This document shows, one piece after another, positions 6,124 through 9,146 of a DNA stretch of 9,146 nucleotides. How positions within the stretch are numbered: the first letter of the stretch is position 1; each line of letters starts with the position of its first letter. The DNA comes from DASQLQ01 sp035629935 (GTDB taxonomy: Bacteria > Actinomycetota > CADDZG01 > WHSQ01), in the NCBI GenBank assembly GCA_035629935.1, contig DASQLQ010000114.1, positions 1 to 9,146 on the forward strand, read 5' to 3'. The position numbers and the translations under genes are program-made. The notes under the pieces are model-generated. The model had not been told where the DNA came from. It saw only the letters and a program-made list of their open reading frames with translations, and did no database searches.

Positions 6124-7467
6124 ATGGTTAAACGACCGGACCGGCCCAAAGGTTCCCTCCCGCTGCCTCTTCGGTGGATGGGAATCGCGGCCCGCGCCGT
6201 TCTGGGCCCTCCGGCACGGGCGATAACCGGAACGGGGCGCCGGGTGGCCGACCCGGCCCGCCAGGTCTTCGATTACTGGCGCTCCGAACGGGTGACGATG
6301 AGGCAGGGATTCATCGCGGTCTGCATCGCAGCCCTGACCTCCCTCGCTGCCGGCCTGACGCTCGCCGGCATGAGCGACCGGATCGCGGACGTTCGGGGCC
6401 TGTTCGTGCTGATCCCGGTCTCCATCGGGATGCGGGGAAACATCTTTGGAGCTCTTGCGGCGCGGCTTGGGACCTCGATCCACTCGGGGCTCTTCGAGGT
6501 CTCCTTCGAGAAACCCGGTTCTCTGGTCCAGAACATCTATGCAGCGGCGCTGCTCACCATCTCGACGTCGGTAGCGATGGGTGTCCTCGCTCGGGCGATC
6601 GCCAGTTTGCTTGGTTTGCAGACGGTCTCGGTGTGGGACTTCATCGTCGTTGCACTGGTCGGAGGCCTGCTTTCCTCCGTCGTCGTGCTGGCCGTGACGA
6701 TCTATCTATCGATCGCGTCCTACCGCAGGGGCTGGGACCTCGACTCGGTGGGGTCGCCCCTCATCACCGCGATCGGAGATGTCGTGACTCTTCCCTGTCT
6801 CCTTCTTGCTTCGTTCCTCGTCGGACAAGGCACTCTGACGACCGCTCTCGGAGTCCTTGCCGCGGTAGCGGCCGTGATTTCGCTTTTCCGGGGTTGGACG
6901 ACGGGAAGCGACCTGACCCGGCGCATCGTGCGCGAGAGCTTCCCGGTGCTCTGCATCGCGATAGTTCTCGACGTGCTTGCCGGCACGGTGGTGGAACCGC
7001 GCATGGGGGCGGTCTTTCTGCCCTATCCCGCACTTCTGATCCTCATCCCCGGATTCCTCGAGAACACCGGAGCCTTGGGGGGCATACTCGCCGCGCGTCT
7101 GGGATCCAAGCTGCACCTAGGAGCGGTAACACCGCGGGCTCGACCCGAACCGGCAGCTCTGTTGGACGGCACGATCATCCTCGTTCTCGGCTTCACCGTT
7201 TACGTGATCGCCGCGGTGTCGACACTCGCGCTCGCAGAAGTGATCGGAGCCGAGTACCCGGGAGCCCTCCGATTCATCGGGATAACCCTGTTCGGCGGGA
7301 TGCTGGCAACGCTGGTCGCCAGCTTCATCGGCTACTACGCGGCCGTTACCACCTACCGATTCGGATTCGATCCCGACAACCACACGATCCCCCTAGTGAC
7401 GAGTGGCATGGACCTCATGGGAGTCATCTGCCTAGTGATCGCATTGACCGTCTTCGGAGTAGCCTGA
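6124..7467 (+). CDS. MgtE/SLC41-type divalent cation transporter, duplicated membrane domain
   Basis: A 447-residue membrane protein with about ten predicted helices, arranged as two homologous MgtE membrane domains (PF01769 type). Half 1 has IGMRGNIFGALAARLGTSIH at 101-120 and SPLITAIGDVVTLP at 211-224. Half 2 has ENTGALGGILAARLGSKLH at 313-331 and IPLVTSGMDLMG at 422-433. Asp219 and Asp430 fall where MgtE and SLC41 proteins place the pore aspartate that binds Mg2+. The N-terminal sensor and CBS domains of classical bacterial MgtE are absent; instead about 50 basic residues precede the first helix. Mg2+ is the likely cation, but specificity is inferred. An in-frame TAA directly precedes the ATG at 6124. 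No ribosome site is visible, so a start at codon 19 (6178) is possible. The next large gene encodes a likely regulatory subunit. Confidence 0.9.
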   Translation: MVKRPDRPKGSLPLPLRWMGIAARAVLGPPARAITGTGRRVADPARQVFDYWRSERVTMRQGFIAVCIAALTSLAAGLTLAGMSDRIADVRGLFVLIPVSIGMRGNIFGALAARLGTSIHSGLFEVSFEKPGSLVQNIYAAALLTISTSVAMGVLARAIASLLGLQTVSVWDFIVVALVGGLLSSVVVLAVTIYLSIASYRRGWDLDSVGSPLITAIGDVVTLPCLLLASFLVGQGTLTTALGVLAAVAAVISLFRGWTTGSDLTRRIVRESFPVLCIAIVLDVLAGTVVEPRMGAVFLPYPALLILIPGFLENTGALGGILAARLGSKLHLGAVTPRARPEPAALLDGTIILVLGFTVYVIAAVSTLALAEVIGAEYPGALRFIGITLFGGMLATLVASFIGYYAAVTTYRFGFDPDNHTIPLVTSGMDLMGVICLVIALTVFGVA

Positions 7468-7479
7468 AAGGACAACATT

Positions 7480-7641
7480 GTGCCCCCACAGACAACGTTC
7501 GCCGCGTTCACCGGGCGTAAAGCCGCACCGGGCCACGTTCTCGGTCGCGCACGGGCTTTTCAAGCCCGCACGCTCCCTGCGGCCTTGCCCGGACTTGCTT
7601 TCCGCGCCGCTGAACCGCACCAACGTCGCCTGAGGGGGCAC
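7480..7641 (+). repeat. 162-base nested palindrome filling the transporter-regulator gap
   Basis: The ends are 31-base imperfect inverted repeats (7480-7510 and 7611-7641), identical at 23 of 31 positions without gaps. The stems run inward. GTGCCCCC (7480-7487) pairs with GGGGGCAC (7634-7641). CAG (7489-7491) pairs with CTG (7630-7632), ACGTT (7495-7499) with AACGT (7622-7626), and GCGTTCA (7504-7510) with TGAACCGC (7611-7618, one bulge). CCGGGC (7511-7516) pairs with GCCCGG (7587-7592), and GCCGCA (7522-7527) with TGCGGC (7578-7583). A capping hairpin pairs CGGGCTT (7552-7558) with AAGCCCG (7562-7568). An 18-base asymmetric bulge lies at 7593-7610. The outer stem includes most of the ribosome site of the next gene. 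No target-site duplication is visible. It may be a structured RNA or a small palindromic mobile element. Confidence 0.75.
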
Positions 7642-7644
7642 TGA
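7480..7644 (+). CDS. Possible 54-codon leader ORF, GTG start
   Basis: A GTG at 7480 is preceded by AAAGGA ending 7 bases upstream, a good ribosome site placed just after the transporter stop. The frame runs 54 codons to a TGA at 7642-7644 that overlaps the next ATG as TGATG, a classic coupling arrangement. The predicted peptide is basic, Ala/Arg/Pro-rich and matches no family I know (start MPPQTTFAAFTGRK, end HQRRLRGH). About 65% of codons end in G or C, which decides nothing. The same bases form the palindrome, so the ORF could be an accident of that element. If translated, ribosomes crossing it would open the stem that hides the downstream ribosome site. Confidence 0.35.
   Translation: MPPQTTFAAFTGRKAAPGHVLGRARAFQARTLPAALPGLAFRAAEPHQRRLRGH
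7632..7638 (+). promoter_or_regulatory. Shine-Dalgarno site inside the palindrome's outer stem
   Basis: GAGGGGG lies five bases before the ATG at 7644 and fixes the start of the two-unit PhoU/TrkA_C protein. Its five final Gs (7634-7638) pair with CCCCC at 7483-7487 in the outermost stem of the 162-base palindrome. If that stem forms in the mRNA, the site is sequestered. Confidence 0.6.
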
Positions 7645-8837
7645 TGGATCAAGGAGAAGGCCGAAGAACCGTCAAGGGGCTCCTGGCCGAGATCAAAGAC
7701 GGCTCGGAGCTCATGGTGGACCTGGCCTACGCCGCCGTCTACTTCACCGACAGTGACCTCGCGCGCGAAGTAGCGCGCCTTGAAGAGCGCATGTTCGGTC
7801 AGCTGCGCGAGCTTCGCAAGCTGACGATCCTCGCGGCGCGCAGCCCGGAGGACGCCGAACACATGGCTGGGGTGCTCGAGATCGCATCGGCGGTTGAGAA
7901 GATCGCCGACGCGGCCGAAGACATCGCGCACGTGGTGGGTTTAGGCATCCTCGAAGACCTCAAGCTCGATCTGCGCCACGCCGACGAGATCGTGTCGCGC
8001 ATCAAGGTCCGGGAAGGGTCCTCAGCCATCGGACGCAGCCTTCGGGACCTTGCGATGCCCGTCGAGATCGGGATGTGGCTGATAGCAACCCGTCGTGGTG
8101 GCGACTGGGATCTCGATCCCGACGCGGACTACGTGATCGCGGAAAACGATGTGCTTCTGGTCAAGGGCCCCGAAGACGGTGTCGTTCTTTGTCGCGAGAT
8201 GATGGGGGCCCCGCCATTGCCGCCCGCCCCACCCGCTCCGTCGGTCCCCCTGACGGACCTCGATCGTGCGGTCGACCTTCTGATCGAGATGAAGAACTCC
8301 GCAGAGGTCGCGGTCGGGCTCGCCTATTCAGCGCTTCTCCTGAACGACCAGGCTCTGGCCGCCGAAGTCAGCAATCTCGAAGCTCGCTCCGACGCTATCC
8401 ACGACGAGCTCGAGTCCTGGGTCCTGAGAAGCTCGCAGGAAGCTCGTAACACCGACGAGCTACGGGGATTGCTTCACCTTGCATGGGCATCCGAGACGAT
8501 CTTCGACTCTGCTCGTGAGATGACTCGACTCGTAGAGCAGGGCGAAGAACTTCACCCCGTGATCGCCGCCGCACTGGTCGAATCCGATGAGGTTGGCCAC
8601 GAGACGGAGGTCGGACCCGGTTCCCAGGCCGATGGACGATCCATCAAAGAACTGTCGATCGAGACCGAGACGGGGATGTTCGTTCTCGCGGTGCAGCGAG
8701 GACGTCGATGGACCTACCGGCCCAAACCAACCTTCGTGCTGATGGCGGATGACCGCATCATCTCGATCGGTCCGCCCGACGGTGGTGCCGAGCTGGACGA
8801 CCTGGTCGGCATGAAGCGAGAGATGATCGAGGCATAA
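7644..8837 (+). CDS. Duplicated PhoU-like plus TrkA_C (RCK_C) regulatory protein
   Basis: A soluble 397-residue protein built from two copies of the same unit. Unit 1 has a helical PhoU-like part at about 10-112 and a TrkA_C/RCK_C part at about 118-187, with the usual 'GSSAIGRSLRDL' opening (125-136) and a closing ENDVLLVKGP (167-176). A Pro/Ala-rich linker lies at 188-203. Unit 2 repeats the pattern: helical part about 204-312, RCK_C about 320-390, with ADGRSIKELSI (329-339) and ADDRIISIGP (368-377). RCK_C domains bind ions or small ligands and gate or regulate cation channels and transporters. PhoU-like helices mediate partner contact. No membrane segment is present. It follows the MgtE/SLC41-type transporter, so I infer a cytoplasmic regulatory subunit for it. 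I recall similar PhoU/TrkA_C proteins beside MgtE-type genes in haloarchaea. The start is supported by a strong ribosome site. Confidence 0.88.
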   Translation: MDQGEGRRTVKGLLAEIKDGSELMVDLAYAAVYFTDSDLAREVARLEERMFGQLRELRKLTILAARSPEDAEHMAGVLEIASAVEKIADAAEDIAHVVGLGILEDLKLDLRHADEIVSRIKVREGSSAIGRSLRDLAMPVEIGMWLIATRRGGDWDLDPDADYVIAENDVLLVKGPEDGVVLCREMMGAPPLPPAPPAPSVPLTDLDRAVDLLIEMKNSAEVAVGLAYSALLLNDQALAAEVSNLEARSDAIHDELESWVLRSSQEARNTDELRGLLHLAWASETIFDSAREMTRLVEQGEELHPVIAAALVESDEVGHETEVGPGSQADGRSIKELSIETETGMFVLAVQRGRRWTYRPKPTFVLMADDRIISIGPPDGGAELDDLVGMKREMIEA

Positions 8838-8853
8838 GCAGTCTCCCAGGGGG

Positions 8854-8859
8854 CATACT
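8854..8859 (+). promoter_or_regulatory. Candidate -10 box for the DUF4235-like gene
   Basis: CATACT matches four of six TATAAT positions, including the key A2 and T6. It ends exactly 6 bases before the ATG at 8866, again at leaderless distance. No -35 box is clear. An AGGGGG at 8848-8853, twelve bases before the ATG, is too far for a normal ribosome site. Read-through from the upstream gene, which ends 28 bases before this ATG, remains possible. Confidence 0.3.
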
Positions 8860-8865
8860 CGCGAG

Positions 8866-9146
8866 ATGACCAAAGAGATCGTTCAACCAGATGGCGCCGC
8901 GTCGCAGAAACCGACGCTCTTGCAGACCATCGGGGCGGCGATCGCGGGGATGATCGCCGTCAAGCTTGCTACCTACCTCGTGACCACACTCTGGCGTCTG
9001 GTGACGCGTGAAGACCCGCCTCAGATCGACGAATCGGTAGCCGTCGGGAAGAAGGCTGCCTGGGTCGGCCTCGTAGGAGCGGCAGCGGGGGCAGCTCGCC
9101 AAGCCGCACGCGACATCGTCAAGCCCCCGACCGACGGAGCTGCTTA
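8866..9146 (+). CDS. DUF4235-like small membrane protein, ends at window edge
   Basis: Ninety-three codons are visible, followed by the bases TA, so the stop codon is probably cut by the window edge. Two hydrophobic stretches fit membrane helices: about 20-42 (TIGAAIAGMIAVKLATYLV, 21-39) and about 63-80 (small, Ala/Gly-rich). Between them is the loop WRLVTREDPPQIDES (43-57). The layout 'helix - WRxVTxEDPP - Ala-rich helix' matches the actinobacterial DUF4235 family, whose function is not known. The gene follows the PhoU/TrkA_C regulator by 28 bases on the same strand and could share its transcript. I see nothing that ties it to cation transport. The family assignment is from memory of the pattern. 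Confidence 0.78.
   Translation, partial: MTKEIVQPDGAASQKPTLLQTIGAAIAGMIAVKLATYLVTTLWRLVTREDPPQIDESVAVGKKAAWVGLVGAAAGAARQAARDIVKPPTDGAA

Noticed and set aside
6007..6483. Long upstream extension of the 67-codon minus-strand gene (frame open to 6483, 226 residues)
   Set aside because: The upper part lies antisense to the clear transporter gene and has low-complexity Arg/Pro/Gly composition with no motif. Only the last 67 residues look like protein.
6174..7520. A 448-codon plus-strand frame overlapping the transporter
   Set aside because: It is Arg/His/Asp/Pro-rich out-of-frame translation of the GC-rich transporter gene, without domains. The transporter frame has helices and family motifs.
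7546..7574. Capping hairpin of the palindrome as an intrinsic terminator between transporter and regulator
   Set aside because: No U-run follows, and the hairpin is nested inside a larger symmetrical fold. Describing it as part of the palindrome explains more.
8848..8853. AGGGGG as the ribosome site of the DUF4235-like gene, or as a second copy of the palindrome end (GGGGGCA shared)
   Set aside because: It lies 12 bases from the ATG, and only seven bases match the palindrome end, which is expected by chance in GC-rich DNA.
1..9146. Defence island, CRISPR array, insertion sequence or prophage
   Set aside because: No evenly spaced direct repeats, no transposase, integrase or phage motifs. The genes are mostly housekeeping and transport.

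Overview
The window reads as chromosomal DNA from a member of the Actinomycetota. It is GC-rich, and its core gene order (zincin_2 metallopeptidase, tilS, hpt, ftsH, folE) is the order I know from mycobacteria and streptomycetes. The short TilS and the DUF4235-like protein at the right edge also fit. Neighbouring genes do not match a well-known genus, so an uncultivated or deep-branching actinobacterial lineage is likely. That placement is inference.

Left part (1-5720, all on the minus strand, read right to left). A 114-residue acidic membrane protein of unknown function comes first. It is followed by the zinc metallopeptidase-like protein, tilS (tRNA-Ile lysidine synthase), hpt (hypoxanthine phosphoribosyltransferase), ftsH (membrane AAA+ protease) and folE (GTP cyclohydrolase I), which runs off the left edge. 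Spacing is tight from the 114-residue gene to hpt, so this is probably one transcript. Gaps of about 125-130 bases precede ftsH and folE. Each gap holds hairpins and, just before the start codon, a -10-like hexamer where a leaderless start would need it.

Middle (5721-6123). A 67-codon minus-strand gene encodes a small basic protein with a Cys-x4-Cys-x12-Cys-x2-His zinc-binding pattern. A perfect 9-bp hairpin lies just after its stop. The gene is divergent from the next one.

Right part (6124-9146, plus strand). A duplicated MgtE/SLC41-type membrane transporter lacks the usual cytoplasmic sensor domains. It is followed by a 397-residue soluble protein made of two PhoU-like plus TrkA_C (RCK_C) units. 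The pair reads as a cation channel or transporter with a separately encoded regulatory subunit. A DUF4235-like small membrane protein follows and ends at or near the window edge.

The most striking non-coding feature lies between the transporter and its regulator. Almost the whole 176-base gap (7480-7641) is one nested imperfect palindrome with 31-base terminal inverted repeats, 23 of 31 identical. Its outermost stem covers the Shine-Dalgarno sequence of the regulator gene. A 54-codon GTG ORF with its own ribosome site crosses the element, and its stop overlaps the regulator start as TGATG. This could be an RNA switch with a leader peptide, or a small palindromic mobile element. The sequence alone does not decide. 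I saw no tRNA, rRNA, CRISPR array or insertion sequence.
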